Of a stretch of 64,000 bases of DNA, positions 14,399 to 24,333 are shown piece after piece. Both the position numbers and the translations under genes were made by a program. Under the pieces are notes generated by a model. It was given only the letters and a program-made list of their open reading frames with translations, had not been told where the DNA came from and did not search any database. How positions within the stretch are numbered: position 1 is the first letter of the stretch; the number at the start of each line of letters is the position of its first letter. Origin of the DNA: Rhodovarius crocodyli (lineage in GTDB: Bacteria > Pseudomonadota > Alphaproteobacteria > Acetobacterales > Acetobacteraceae). The stretch covers positions 1-64,000 of the forward strand of contig NZ_SACL01000009.1 of NCBI RefSeq assembly GCF_004005855.1. Reading direction: 5' to 3'.

Positions 14399-14419
14399 GC
14401 GCTACAAAGGAGTGCTACA
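14399..14419 (+). promoter_or_regulatory. paired GCGCTACA/GTGCTACA arm-type sites, right end
   Basis: GCGCTACA (14399-14406) and GTGCTACA (14412-14419) with 5 bp between, mirroring the left pair at 1626-1646 in spacing and orientation. Matching pairs inside both ends support binding by the element's own integrase. Confidence 0.5.
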
Positions 14420-14479
14420 AACACCCCATCGCAATCGCCCGGAGATCGGCCTTTTACCTAGGTTTCAGCGGCAACTGTC

Positions 14480-14508
14480 AGAGTTCAATCCTCTCTGGCA
14501 GCACCATC
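14480..14508 (+). repeat. right 29-bp direct repeat of element B (att core)
   Basis: Exact copy of 1541-1569 (TPsiC arm, acceptor strand, CCA, TC). Unlike the left copy, its upstream flank has no anticodon arm. It lies 24 bp from the end of the convergent phaZ gene and marks the element/chromosome junction. Confidence 0.85.
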
Positions 14509-14532
14509 TCCCTTCCCCGAAAAATCAGCCGC

Positions 14533-15753
14533 TTACCCCTGGTTCGTCTGGATCATCTCGCGCACGCGCGGATAGATCATCTGGGCGAAGCGCCGGCCGC
14601 TGAACACGCCGTAATGGCCCACACCGGTCTGCAGATGGTGGTGGCGCATCGTCACCGGCACGCTGCGGCACAGGTCCAGCGCGGCCATGGTCTGGCCGAT
14701 TCCGCAGATGTCGTCGCGCTCGCCCTCCACCGTCATGATGGCAGTGCGGCGGATGGCCTCTGGCCGGACCGGACGGCCGCGCCAGTTCAGCGTGCCGCGG
14801 GCCAGCGCATGGTCCTGGAACACGGTCTGCACCGTCTCCAGGAAGAACTCGGCCGGCAGGTCCATCACCGCCAGATACTCGTCGTAGAAGCGCCGATGCT
14901 GGTCCGCGCGGGCCGCGTCGCCATCGAACAATGACCAGAACTGCTCGTGATGCGCCTTCACGTGCCGGCCAAGATTCATGGTCATGAAGGCAGAGAGCTG
15001 CACGGCGCCCGGATAGACCTTCCGGCCGCCGCCGCGATAGCGGAACGGCACCTCGGAAATCAGGTTGTTGCGGAACCAGCCGATGTCCTTGCCCTCGGCC
15101 AGGCGGTTCACCTCGGTGGGGTTCTGCCGGGCATCGATGGGGCCTGCCATCAGCGTCAGGCTGCGCGGCGAACAGCGGTCACGGTCCTCGGCCATGATCG
15201 CCACCGCCGCCAGCGCGGCCACCACCGGCTGGCACACCGCCAGCATGTGGGCGCCCGGGCCGATGGCGCGCTGGAAGTTCATGATGTGCTCGACATACTC
15301 GTCCAGCCCGAACTTCCCGGCCGACAGCGGCACGTCGCGCGCGTTGTGCCAGTCCGTGATGTAGACGTCGTGATCCTGCAGCAGCACCTGCACCGTGCCG
15401 CGCAGAAGCGTGGCGAAATGCCCCGACATCGGCGCCACCACCAGCACCTTGGGCAGCGGATGGGCGATGTCCTTGCGGAAGCGCAGCAGCGTGGCGAAGG
15501 GGGTGGAGGTGACGACCTCCTCCTCAATCTCCAGCACCCGGTTCCCGGCGCGCACGGGCGTGATGCCATAGGCCGGGCGGGCATTGCTCAGCCCTGCATG
15601 GCCGAACACCTCCAACGCGGCCCGGAGCGCCCGCAGCCCGCCGAACAGCGGGTGCGGATAGCCCCAGGGCTCCAGCAGCCGGCCGAAGGCACGGGCCTGC
15701 ATCCGCCAGGGGGAAAGCAGGTCCTGCCCCGTCTGCAACACCGGATAGATCAT
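14533..15753 (-). CDS. phaZ: intracellular poly(3-hydroxybutyrate) depolymerase
   Basis: A 406-residue alpha/beta hydrolase of the PhaZ1-type intracellular PHB depolymerases. The nucleophile is a cysteine in LAVCQPVVAA (Cys174) rather than a GxSxG serine, as in Cupriavidus PhaZa1. The start MIYPVLQTGQDLLSPWRM and the C-terminal GVGHYGVFSGRRF with His380 are also characteristic. It releases 3-hydroxybutyrate from granules. The frame is open far upstream, but MIYPV at 15753 is the family's normal start. It works with the phaC cluster at 57-63 kb. The GST gene is divergent. Confidence 0.9.
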   Translation of the reverse strand: MIYPVLQTGQDLLSPWRMQARAFGRLLEPWGYPHPLFGGLRALRAALEVFGHAGLSNARPAYGITPVRAGNRVLEIEEEVVTSTPFATLLRFRKDIAHPLPKVLVVAPMSGHFATLLRGTVQVLLQDHDVYITDWHNARDVPLSAGKFGLDEYVEHIMNFQRAIGPGAHMLAVCQPVVAALAAVAIMAEDRDRCSPRSLTLMAGPIDARQNPTEVNRLAEGKDIGWFRNNLISEVPFRYRGGGRKVYPGAVQLSAFMTMNLGRHVKAHHEQFWSLFDGDAARADQHRRFYDEYLAVMDLPAEFFLETVQTVFQDHALARGTLNWRGRPVRPEAIRRTAIMTVEGERDDICGIGQTMAALDLCRSVPVTMRHHHLQTGVGHYGVFSGRRFAQMIYPRVREMIQTNQG

Positions 15754-15853
15754 TAGGCAACGCCCCGAAAACCTGCCCCATGTTGCCAGCGACGAGGCGT
15801 TTCGCAAAAGCGAATTGATTGTTAGCCTGGGTCCGCAGGAAATGGGGTGCCGC

Positions 15854-16591
15854 ATGTCTGGATCGAAAACCCGGAAGAAGCCCGCCGCGCCGCCGGCACC
15901 GGCGGCACCGGCACAGCCGCCCGCTGCCCCTCGGGCGGTGCTGAACATCAGCACCCGCAACTATTCCTCCTGGTCCATGCGGGGCTGGCTGCTGGCCCGG
16001 CTCGCCGGGCTCGACTTCAGCGTCCATATCGTTTCGCCCGAGGATCCGCAGGCGAGGGCGGAGCTGCTGAACAACTCCTCCTCCATCCTGCTGCCCTGCC
16101 TGGAGCATGAGGGCGCGCGGGTCTGGGATACGCTCGGCATCGCCGAGTACCTGAACGAGCAGTTCCCCGAGGCGCGGCTGTTTCCGGGCGACCGCGTGGC
16201 GCGCGCCCGTTGCCGGTCCATCTGCGGCGAGATGCACGCGGGCTTCCAGGCGCTGCGGGCCTCTCTGCCCATGAACCTGCGGGCGCATGTGCCCAATTTT
16301 CCCGTCTGGTCCGCCGCGCGGGCCGATATCGCCCGCATCCAGAACCTGTGGCGCGACTGCCTGGCCCAATGGGGCGGCCCCTGGCTGTTCGGGGCGGAAA
16401 AGACCGTCGCCGATGCGATGTTCGCCCCCGTCGTCACCCGCTTCCGCAGCTATGACGTGAAGCTGGACGAGGTGTGCGAGGCCTATGCCCGCACCGTCGA
16501 GTCCTGGCCCGACTTCCAGGAATGGGTGCAGGCCGCGCGCGCGGAGCCCGAGGCCCGCATCACCGAGCTGGAGTTCGACGCCGAGTTCTGA
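15854..16591 (+). CDS. glutathione S-transferase family protein
   Basis: Encodes 245 residues. After a ~28-residue Lys/Pro/Ala-rich extension comes the thioredoxin-like domain: ISTRNYSSWSMRGWLLARLAG, then SILLPCLEHEGARVWDTLGIAEYL, with the cis-Pro and the DT/ES glutathione-contact region. The helical C-terminal domain contains GPWLFGAEKTVADAMFAPVV. The NYSSWS start is typical of a proteobacterial GST subgroup of unknown substrate. Detoxification is the likely general role. Confidence 0.85.
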   Translation: MSGSKTRKKPAAPPAPAAPAQPPAAPRAVLNISTRNYSSWSMRGWLLARLAGLDFSVHIVSPEDPQARAELLNNSSSILLPCLEHEGARVWDTLGIAEYLNEQFPEARLFPGDRVARARCRSICGEMHAGFQALRASLPMNLRAHVPNFPVWSAARADIARIQNLWRDCLAQWGGPWLFGAEKTVADAMFAPVVTRFRSYDVKLDEVCEAYARTVESWPDFQEWVQAARAEPEARITELEFDAEF

Positions 16592-16649
16592 GCGCCAACC
16601 GCCGCCCGCCCCGCGCGTTATCTTCCTGCCCGCAGGACAGGAGATTGCG

Positions 16650-17099
16650 ATGATCCATGCCCGCCGCCAGATGATGCGCCTCGCCCTGCTGGGGTTGGCG
16701 GCGCCCGCCGTTGCGCGCGCCCAGCAGCACCCGCCCATCGACGAACTGCACGGCACCCTGACCAAGCGCAGCTTCCAGATGCTGGAGACGAGCGTGGTGC
16801 GCCACCTCGACAAGGTGCTGGCGCTGCGCGTCTCGGCAGCTCCTTCCTCGCCCGACAGCGGCTTCTTCTGCGGGGTGGAGAACGGGCTGTTCCTGGCCTA
16901 TCTGGCGCCGCGCCCGCGCACCCAGGTGAGCGCCACCGGCGGATTTGCCGAGAAGGACGGCATGGTCGAGATCAACGGCGTGTTCCGCGCGACCAATGCC
17001 GGCATGAACCAGGGCATCCTGGCCTATGCGCTGGAGCCGGTGCCCGAGGCGGAACGCCCGCCCCAAGGCACCGAGTTCCGCCGCGTCGAGCTGAGCTAG
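16650..17099 (+). CDS. secreted hypothetical protein
   Basis: Encodes 149 residues from the ATG at 16650 with AGGAG 8 bases upstream. An N-terminal signal peptide is evident (MIHARRQMMRLALLGLAAPAVARAQ, cleavage after ARA). The mature part is ~125 residues with no family I recognise; it contains two Cys-free beta-rich blocks around VENGLFLAYLAP and EKDGMVEINGVFRAT. Convergent with the DUF1028 gene and overlapping it by 4 bp. Confidence 0.65.
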   Translation: MIHARRQMMRLALLGLAAPAVARAQQHPPIDELHGTLTKRSFQMLETSVVRHLDKVLALRVSAAPSSPDSGFFCGVENGLFLAYLAPRPRTQVSATGGFAEKDGMVEINGVFRATNAGMNQGILAYALEPVPEAERPPQGTEFRRVELS

Positions 17100-17737
17100 A
17101 CCTTGCCCAGCGCGCGGTCGACATACATGTCGGCCAGGGGCGCGTATTCGCCCCACATCCGGCGCAGCGCCGCCGCCGGGTCGGGGTCGCTGTCGGCGCG
17201 CAGGTCGACATAGGGAAAGCTCTCCCGGTCCACCACCATCAGGGCTGCCGATACCAGCTCCCTGATCTCGCCTCCTGCCGCGGTGCCCGCGTCCAGCGCC
17301 GCCAGCAGGCGTTCCGGCAGGGGCGCGCCGGGCTCCGCCTCGAAGGCCGCGACCATCGCCGCCGGCACCTGGTCATTCTTCAGGATATTGCCGACCGCCA
17401 CGCTGTTCGGCCCCTGCGCGGCGCCGAGGATGGAGGTGATGCCCGCACCCGAGAAATGCGCGCTGGACCCGTCGCGCCCGAGGGCGGCCAATTGCCGGAT
17501 GCCATGATGCGGCGTGCTGGCAACCAGGGCCGCGATCGCCTCGGCCGGCGTGCAGCCATCTTCCATCAGCATCAGGCCGCGCGGCCCGAGGCGCGGGTCG
17601 GTCAGGTTCTGCGTCAGCACCACGCCCACGCCCGCCCGGGCGAACAGGCAGCGGCTGCCGACCGCCGGTGAGGAGGTGGTGATCACGCCCCCCATCATCC
17701 CGGTCCGGGCGCAACGCCCCGCGAGCGAATAGGTCAT
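17096..17737 (-). CDS. DUF1028 family protein
   Basis: A 213-residue DUF1028 protein: MTYSLAGRCARTGMMGGVITTSSPAVGSRC at the start, then GVVLTQNLTDPRLGPRGLMLM and the central NSVAVGNILKNDQVPAAM. The family has an Ntn-hydrolase-like fold; its substrate is not settled, and it often sits in catabolic operons with aldolases and amidases. Last gene of the nine-gene leftward block, overlapping the class II aldolase gene by 4 bp (ATGA). Confidence 0.88.
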   Translation of the reverse strand: MTYSLAGRCARTGMMGGVITTSSPAVGSRCLFARAGVGVVLTQNLTDPRLGPRGLMLMEDGCTPAEAIAALVASTPHHGIRQLAALGRDGSSAHFSGAGITSILGAAQGPNSVAVGNILKNDQVPAAMVAAFEAEPGAPLPERLLAALDAGTAAGGEIRELVSAALMVVDRESFPYVDLRADSDPDPAAALRRMWGEYAPLADMYVDRALGKV

Positions 17738-18528
17738 TCGGCGTAGCCGGGGTTCACGCGGTCCAGCAGGCGCAGCATCGCCGGCCAGGCGCGGATGCCG
17801 GTTTCCTTGGGCTTGCGCTGGCTGCTGTATTGGCTCGCGGTATGGATCTGCACCTCACGCGCGGGGGTGATGATCTTCCCGCCGGAGGCCATCACGTCCA
17901 TCTGCACGCGGGCCGCCTGTTCCAGGTAATAATACAGGTAGAAGGCGCCCGGCACGGTATAGCCGCCGGTCAGCAGCCCATGGTTGCGCAGCACCAGCGC
18001 GTTGTGATTGCCGAGATCGGCCACCAGCCGCTCACGCTCCGCCAGGTTCAGCGCGATGCCTTCGTAATCGTGGTAGCCGATGTGGTCCGCGAACTCGAGC
18101 GCGAACTGGTTGATCGGCAGCAGCCCTTCCGCGAGGCAGGACAGCGCAACACCCGCGCGGGTGTGGGTGTGGATCACGCAGTTCACGTCCGGCCGCGCGG
18201 CATGGATCGCGCTGTGGATCACGAAGCCCGCCGCGTTCACCGGCTTGCCGGATTCAAGCGACTTGCCCTCATGGTCGATCTTCACCAGCGAGGACGCCGT
18301 GATCTCGGAATACACCGCGCCGAACGGGTTGATCAGGAACTCGTTCGGGCTGCCCGGCACGCGCACCGTGGCGTGGCCGAAGATGGTGTCGTCCATCCCG
18401 AAATGGGCGATCAGGCGATAGCAGGCCGCGAGGTCCACCCGCGCCTGCCATTCGGTGTCGCAGACATAGGCCGGGGGGGCGCGATCCTGCACTTCGGTGT
18501 TGTGGCCGGAAGACGGCTTGTCGAGCAT
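17734..18528 (-). CDS. class II aldolase/adducin family protein
   Basis: A 264-residue zinc-dependent class II aldolase/adducin homologue. Fold markers are MDDTIFGHATVRVPG, CVIHTHTRAGVALSC (metal His pair) and NHNALVLRNHGLLTGG (third His). Start at 18528 is favoured by GAGGAG 6 bases upstream. In this operon it probably cleaves or decarboxylates a product formed by the flavin monooxygenases; the true substrate is not visible. Confidence 0.88.
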   Translation of the reverse strand: MLDKPSSGHNTEVQDRAPPAYVCDTEWQARVDLAACYRLIAHFGMDDTIFGHATVRVPGSPNEFLINPFGAVYSEITASSLVKIDHEGKSLESGKPVNAAGFVIHSAIHAARPDVNCVIHTHTRAGVALSCLAEGLLPINQFALEFADHIGYHDYEGIALNLAERERLVADLGNHNALVLRNHGLLTGGYTVPGAFYLYYYLEQAARVQMDVMASGGKIITPAREVQIHTASQYSSQRKPKETGIRAWPAMLRLLDRVNPGYAE

Positions 18529-18539
18529 CGGGGTTCTCC

Positions 18540-19841
18540 TCAACCGGGGTTGCGCAGGTTTTCGCGCAGCGTGCGCCCGGCATATTCGCGGCGGAACACG
18601 CCGCGCTTTTGCAGTTCGGGCACGACCATGCGGCCGAAATCCTCATAGGTCAGCGGGAAGACGGCGGGCGGCAGCACGAAGCCGTCGCAGGCGCCGGAGC
18701 GGAACCAGTCCTCCATGATGTCGGCGATCATGGCGGGGGTGCCCGCGATCAGCCCGCGCGGCTTGCGGGCGGCCTGGGCGTAGCTGATGCCCTCGGCCTT
18801 CATGCGCTGGGCCATGCGGTCGCGTGAACCCTGCACGCCGGCGCTGCCGGCACCCTGGTCGGCGGCCTCGGGGCTTTCGACATCGGAGAGATCCACGCCC
18901 AATAGTGCCGAGTTCGAGGCGAGAACGAGTTCCGGGTCCACGATGGATTCCAGGAACTCCTTCTTCTCGATGGCGATGGATTCCGTCTCACCCACCACCA
19001 CAGACAGCGAGGGCAGGATCACGCATTCCTCGGGCGCGCGGCCATGGGCGCGCAGGCGCTTCACCATGTCCTCGCGGAACTCCAGGCAGGCTTCCTTGGT
19101 CGCGGGGGAGCAGAACACCATCTCGGCCCATTTCGCCGCGAAATCCCGCCCGCGCGGCGAGGAGCCGGCCTGCAGGATCACCGGGCGCCCCTGCGGGCTG
19201 CGCGGCATGGACATCGGCCCGCGCGTGGAGACATAGGGCCCCTTGTAGTCGGCGTAGCGGATCTTCGAGGTATCGGCGTAGACCCCGCTTTCGCGGTCCA
19301 GCACCAGCGCGTCCTCATCCCAGCAATCCCACAGGGCGGCGCAGGCGGCCAGCACGTCCTCCGCCCGCTCATAGCGCATGTTCTTGTCGGGCATCGCGTC
19401 GAAGCCGTGGTTGCGCGCCTCGGCATTATGGCTGCCGGTGACCACGTTCCAGGCGACGCGCCCCTTGCTGAGGTGATCCAGCGAGGCAAGCCCGCGCGCC
19501 AGGTAATACGGGTTATGGAAGGTGGTCGCGAGCGTGGCGCCGAGGCCGAGGCGTGAAGTGACGCGCGCCATGATCGGCAGCACCGTCATGGGGTCGAGCA
19601 GGGAGACCTGCCCGCCGCGGCCCACATAATCGGCGAAGGTGTTGCGGTACACGTCGGGGATGCCGAGCCCGTCGGCGAAGAAGCCGGCGTCGAAGCGCGC
19701 GTCTTCCAGCAGCTTGGCCATGTATTCGAAGCGCGCGGGCTCGAACAGGTCATCCAGCGTGGCCGAAGGGTGGCGCCAGCCGCTGGCGAAGCTCGCGGTC
19801 GGGCCGGTCTTCAGATAGGCGACAAGGTGCATCTTGCTCAT
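18540..19841 (-). CDS. LLM-class flavin-dependent monooxygenase (NtaA/SnaA/DszA type)
   Basis: A 433-residue bacterial luciferase-like monooxygenase of the NtaA/SnaA/DszA branch: KMHLVAYLKTGPTASFASGWRHP, DAGFFADGLGI, RGLASLDHLSKGRVAWNVVTGSHNAEARNHG, and the C-terminal FGRMVVPELQKRGVFRREYAG. These FMNH2-dependent two-component enzymes oxidise aminopolycarboxylates, sulfur heterocycles or similar. The gene lies between the transporter permeases and the aldolase, so the transported compound is its likely substrate. No flavin reductase is seen in the block. Confidence 0.9.
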   Translation of the reverse strand: MSKMHLVAYLKTGPTASFASGWRHPSATLDDLFEPARFEYMAKLLEDARFDAGFFADGLGIPDVYRNTFADYVGRGGQVSLLDPMTVLPIMARVTSRLGLGATLATTFHNPYYLARGLASLDHLSKGRVAWNVVTGSHNAEARNHGFDAMPDKNMRYERAEDVLAACAALWDCWDEDALVLDRESGVYADTSKIRYADYKGPYVSTRGPMSMPRSPQGRPVILQAGSSPRGRDFAAKWAEMVFCSPATKEACLEFREDMVKRLRAHGRAPEECVILPSLSVVVGETESIAIEKKEFLESIVDPELVLASNSALLGVDLSDVESPEAADQGAGSAGVQGSRDRMAQRMKAEGISYAQAARKPRGLIAGTPAMIADIMEDWFRSGACDGFVLPPAVFPLTYEDFGRMVVPELQKRGVFRREYAGRTLRENLRNPG

Positions 19842-19853
19842 GGGGCGTATTCC

Positions 19854-20648
19854 TCAGCCATGGCGGATCAGTTTCTCGAGGCCGATCACCTTCTCGAGCA
19901 CCAGCACGAGAACCAGTGCGACCAGTGTCAGCACCGTGGCCATGGCCGCCACGGTCGGGTCATCGAAATCGCGGATGTGTTCATAGGCCGCGATGGGAAG
20001 CGTCTTGGTGCGGGTGTCGGCCAGGAAGACGGCGATGGAGAAGTTATCCGTGGCCTCGACGAAGGCGAAGATGGCCCCCGCCAGCAGGCCGGCCTTCAAC
20101 TGCGGCAGCGTGACATGCAGATAGGCGCGCAGCGGTGTCGCGCCCAGGTCGCGCGCCGCTTCCTCCGGCCGCCGGTCCAGCCCGGCGTAGCTGGCGTTCA
20201 GGGCGCGCAGCGAGAAGGGCAGGCAGAAGATCGACAGCGCGATCACCAGCCGCGTCAGCGCATCGCCGATGCCCAGCATGGTGAACAGCCCGAGGAAGGC
20301 GATGCCGGTGACGACACCGGGCACCACGACCGGCGCGGTCAGCGCCGCGCCCAGCCAAGCTTGCCCTTTTCCGCGCGCCATCAGATGCGCGGTCGGCAGG
20401 GCGACCAGCAGCGTGAAGGGCACGACGACCGCCGCGATCATCAGCGTGGCGCGCAGCGCCGGCTGGAACTGGTCGGAGGCGAAGAACTCCCGATACCAGC
20501 GCAGCGAATAGGCACGCACCGGCAGGCGGAACATGCTGGCGTCGTTGAAGCTGTAGAACACGACGAAGGCGACCGGGGCCAGTAGGAAGCCCATCACCAG
20601 CACCAGGTACAGCGCCCACAGGATGCGCCCGAGCGGACCGCGCCTCAT
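19854..20648 (-). CDS. ABC transporter permease, PotC-type
   Basis: Encodes 264 residues with about six membrane segments. The inner-membrane EAA loop reads EEAARDLGATPLRAYLHVTLPQL. The start at 20648 overlaps the preceding permease stop as ATGA; a longer frame exists but would run through the neighbouring gene. Similar to the second permease of spermidine/putrescine-type importers. Confidence 0.9.
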   Translation of the reverse strand: MRRGPLGRILWALYLVLVMGFLLAPVAFVVFYSFNDASMFRLPVRAYSLRWYREFFASDQFQPALRATLMIAAVVVPFTLLVALPTAHLMARGKGQAWLGAALTAPVVVPGVVTGIAFLGLFTMLGIGDALTRLVIALSIFCLPFSLRALNASYAGLDRRPEEAARDLGATPLRAYLHVTLPQLKAGLLAGAIFAFVEATDNFSIAVFLADTRTKTLPIAAYEHIRDFDDPTVAAMATVLTLVALVLVLVLEKVIGLEKLIRHG

Positions 20649-21501
20649 GCCCCGATCCCCCCGGTCGCGAAGCGGCGCAGCAGCGCCTTCTGCAACGCCA
20701 TCATCAGCATCAGCGCGCCGCAGGAACACACCAGGAAGCCCGCCGAGACGACCGCCGCGAAGGGGATGTCGAAGGCGACGAAGATCTGGTCGTAGATGTA
20801 GTTGGCCACCAGCCGCACGCGGCCCCCGCCCAGCATCAGCGGGAACAGGAAGGCGCTGAGCGCGAGTGCGAGCGACAGCGCCATGCCCTCCGCGATCGCG
20901 GGCAGCGACAGCGGCAGCGTGACCTTGGCGAAGGTGCGCACCGGGCCGCAGCCCAGGTCACGAGAGGCTTCCTCCAGCGCGCGCGGCACGTTGCGGATGC
21001 CGCCCACCACGGTCAGCACGAAGAAGGGCAGGATGAAATGCACCAGCGCGATGCCCACGCCCAATTGGCGATACAGGATGCGCAAGGGCGCCTCGATCAG
21101 CCCCATGTTCATCAGCATCGAGTTCAGCAACCCACGATTGCCCAGAATGACCATCCAGCCATAGGCGCGCGTCACGCTGCCCGACAGGAAGGTGGCGACC
21201 AGCACCGCGAGGAAGGCCACGCGCAGGAAGCGGCTCTCGGTCCGCGCGATGAAATAGGCGAGCGGGTAGCCGATGATGACCGTCGCCAGGGTGACGATGA
21301 TCGAGAAGATGAAGGTGTCCGCGAACACCGGCAGCTGCCCGGCACCCGAGAAGAACTTCAGGTAGTTCTCGGCACTCGCGGGGCCCGCCACGCTGGCGGT
21401 ACCGGGCACCTGCCGCAGCAGGCCGGTGGCGAAGAAGCTGCCATAGGCGCCGGCCAGCACGGCCAGCGCCAGCATCGCCGGCAGGGCGGTGAGGTTTCGC
21501 T

Positions 21502-21505
<4 letters not shown>
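20645..21505 (-). CDS. ABC transporter permease, PotB-type
   Basis: Encodes 286 residues with six predicted membrane segments. The EAA-like loop reads EEASRDLGCGPVRTFAKVTLPLS. The first helix follows MKRNLTALPAM. The ATG overlaps the TGA of the ATPase gene (ATGA), fixing the start. Forms the heterodimeric channel with the PotC-type permease; related to polyamine/iron/opine-type importers. Confidence 0.9.
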
Positions 21506-22568
<1,063 letters not shown>

Positions 22569-22572
<4 letters not shown>

Positions 22573-23588
22573 TTCGTGACCTCACGGTTGAAGCGCTCGT
22601 TCCAGGCCGCGATGTTGGCGTTGATCACGTCGTCATCGAAGCTCACGCGGTCCTGCGGGCGGGGCAGCACGGCGGCGATCTCGGGCAGGGTGGACGCCTG
22701 CGGGTGGACCGGGCCCATGCCCTGACCCTGGGCGATGAAATCCTGCATCTCCTTGGTCAGGCAGAAGTCGATGAACTTCGCGGCCGCTTCCTTCTTCGGC
22801 GTGTTCACCAGCATCAGCGCGTCATACATCATGGGCGAGGGCGGGGGGCTGATCATGCGGCCCGGCACGCCCGCATCCGACAGGCGCTTCAGGGCGGCCG
22901 GCGGCGCGACGAGGACCGAGAGCTCACCCTGCGCGAGGGCCTGGCGGGCGGTGGTGTCGGAGGAATACCAGGTCACGACATTGGGCTTCAGGCGCTTCAG
23001 CGCCTCGAAGCCGGGGTCGACATTGCTGATGCTGCCGCCGTTCAGCATGGCGGCCGTGATCAGCACCCGGCCCTGGTAGCTGTTCATCGTCGGCACGCCG
23101 AGCTTCTGCGCGAAGCGCGGCTGCCACAGATCCTGCCAGGACGTGATCGGTTCCCGCACCAGATCCGGGCGCCACACGATGCCCAGCTGGTAGAAATACA
23201 CCCCGATCCAGTGGCTCGCGCGCGCGCCGGGCTCGATGGCCGCAGCACTCGGCAGGCTGGCCATGGGCAGGGGCAGGAACAGCTGGCTATCGGTCTTGGC
23301 GCGTTCCGCCACCGAGGAGGTGGTGAACCACACGTCGATGGTGGGGGCGGCGCGCATGCTCTGCAGCCGCACCAGGCCCTCGCCCGAGGTCGCCTGCGTC
23401 ACGGCATTCACCTTGATGCCGGTCGCCTGCTCAAACCGCTGGCCGACCTGGCGCAGGGAGCCGGTCCAGGTGGTGCCCCACAGCTGGATCGTGATGTCGC
23501 GCACAGGGGCCTGCGCCAGCGCGGGCGCGGCAAGCATGGCCCCGGTGGCCCCCAACAGGCCACGGCGCCCCAAAAACATGTCAGCCAC
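22569..23588 (-). CDS. periplasmic solute-binding protein of PotD type
   Basis: Encodes 339 residues. A twin-Arg-like signal sequence starts FLGRRGLLGATGAMLAAPALAQA, with the mature protein from APVRDITIQLW. The solute-binding (SBP_bac, spermidine/putrescine-like) fold is supported by TTWTGSLRQVGQRFEQATGI and PMMYDALMLVNTPKKEAAAKFIDFCLTKE. GTG at 23588 is preferred over ATG at 23579 because AAGGAGAG lies 5 bases upstream. Ligand unknown; the operon's HpaB, LLM and aldolase enzymes suggest an aromatic or N-containing organic compound. Confidence 0.85.
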
Positions 23589-23649
23589 GAATCTCTCCTT
23601 CGGTGGTCGGTGAAACAGGGTTCGTGTGCGGTGTTTCCGTTTTTTCTTA

Positions 23650-24333
23650 TCAGCGCCGGGTCGTTGCCCGGGCGGTAGCAAGGGTGTTGGCGTAGGCCTG
23701 GCGAAGGTGGCGGCGCGCCACCTCCTCGGCCTGCTGCCCGTCGCCGCGCGAAATGGCGGCGGCGATATGGGTGTGGTCGGCGAGCGCCGCCTCGGTCTCC
23801 TCGGCGGTCATCATCCGCATCAGCCGCGGGCTGGCGAAGAACATGCGATAGCTCTCGGCCAGGGCGGTCAGGCGCGGGGAGTGGGCGGCGGTGAGCACGG
23901 CGTCATGGAAGGCCGCGTTCAGTTCGCTGCGGACCTCGTACTCGCCGCGGTCGCGGCGGTTGCTTTCCTCGGCCAGCGCGCAGATGCGGGCGCGCTGGGC
24001 CTCGGTGGCGCGGCCGGCCGCCAGCCGCGCGGCGGCACCTTCCAGCGCCTCACGCGTCAGCACCAGCTCCTCAAGGTCGGCCAGCGGGTCCACCACGAGG
24101 TAGCCGTTGCCCTCGGCCGGGCGCAGCAGGCCGCCGGCGGCGAGCCGCGTCAGCGCCTCACGCACGGGCGTGCGGCTGACGCCCATGCGCGCCACGATCT
24201 GCGCTTCGGAGAGCTTGGTGCCGTGGGCCAGCTCGCCCTCGACGATGCGGTGGCGCAGCTGCTCGAACACCAGCTCACCCGCGTTGCGGGCAGGCGGCAG
24301 GCGCCAGTCGTCGTCGAGCGCCTCGGGGCTCAT
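23650..24333 (-). CDS. GntR family regulator (FadR/FCD type)
   Basis: Encodes 227 residues. An N-terminal winged HTH (LRHRIVEGELAHGTKLSEAQ, ARMGVSRTPVREALTRLAAG) is followed by an all-helical FCD ligand domain with the metal-site residues Asp/His in ELNAAFHDAVL and DHTHIAAAISRGD. Translationally coupled to HpaB (TGATG). Being co-transcribed with the pathway, it probably autoregulates the block through the CGTATACGTATACG palindrome in front of HpaB. Confidence 0.9.
   Translation of the reverse strand: MSPEALDDDWRLPPARNAGELVFEQLRHRIVEGELAHGTKLSEAQIVARMGVSRTPVREALTRLAAGGLLRPAEGNGYLVVDPLADLEELVLTREALEGAAARLAAGRATEAQRARICALAEESNRRDRGEYEVRSELNAAFHDAVLTAAHSPRLTALAESYRMFFASPRLMRMMTAEETEAALADHTHIAAAISRGDGQQAEEVARRHLRQAYANTLATARATTRR

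Larger units (their letters stand above)
1541..14508. mobile_element. integrative element B, about 13 kb
   Basis: Bounded by an exact 29-bp direct repeat of the tRNA-Thr 3' end. It carries its own tyrosine integrase just inside the left end and paired GTGCTACA-type sites inside both ends. Cargo: family A-like polymerase, RNase H-like protein, serine resolvase, small-protein operon, SNase-type nuclease and a three-gene defence-like operon. No capsid, portal, tail, relaxase or conjugation gene is visible, so it is a genomic island or satellite rather than a complete phage or self-transmissible ICE. Confidence 0.8.
14156..14532. other. non-coding right end of element B
   Basis: No gene is seen in these 377 bp. 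They hold the promoter side of the defence-like operon, the right arm-type site pair (14399-14419), the right 29-bp direct repeat (14480-14508) and 24 bp of chromosome before the phaZ stop codon. A 99-residue frame across the region has no protein-like character. Confidence 0.6.

Noticed and set aside
1-14508. Complete prophage or conjugative element
   Set aside because: No terminase, capsid, portal, tail, lysis, relaxase or type IV secretion genes are visible.
14304-14603. 99-codon frame spanning the right att site
   Set aside because: Crosses the direct repeat and the phaZ 3' end, with no protein-like character.
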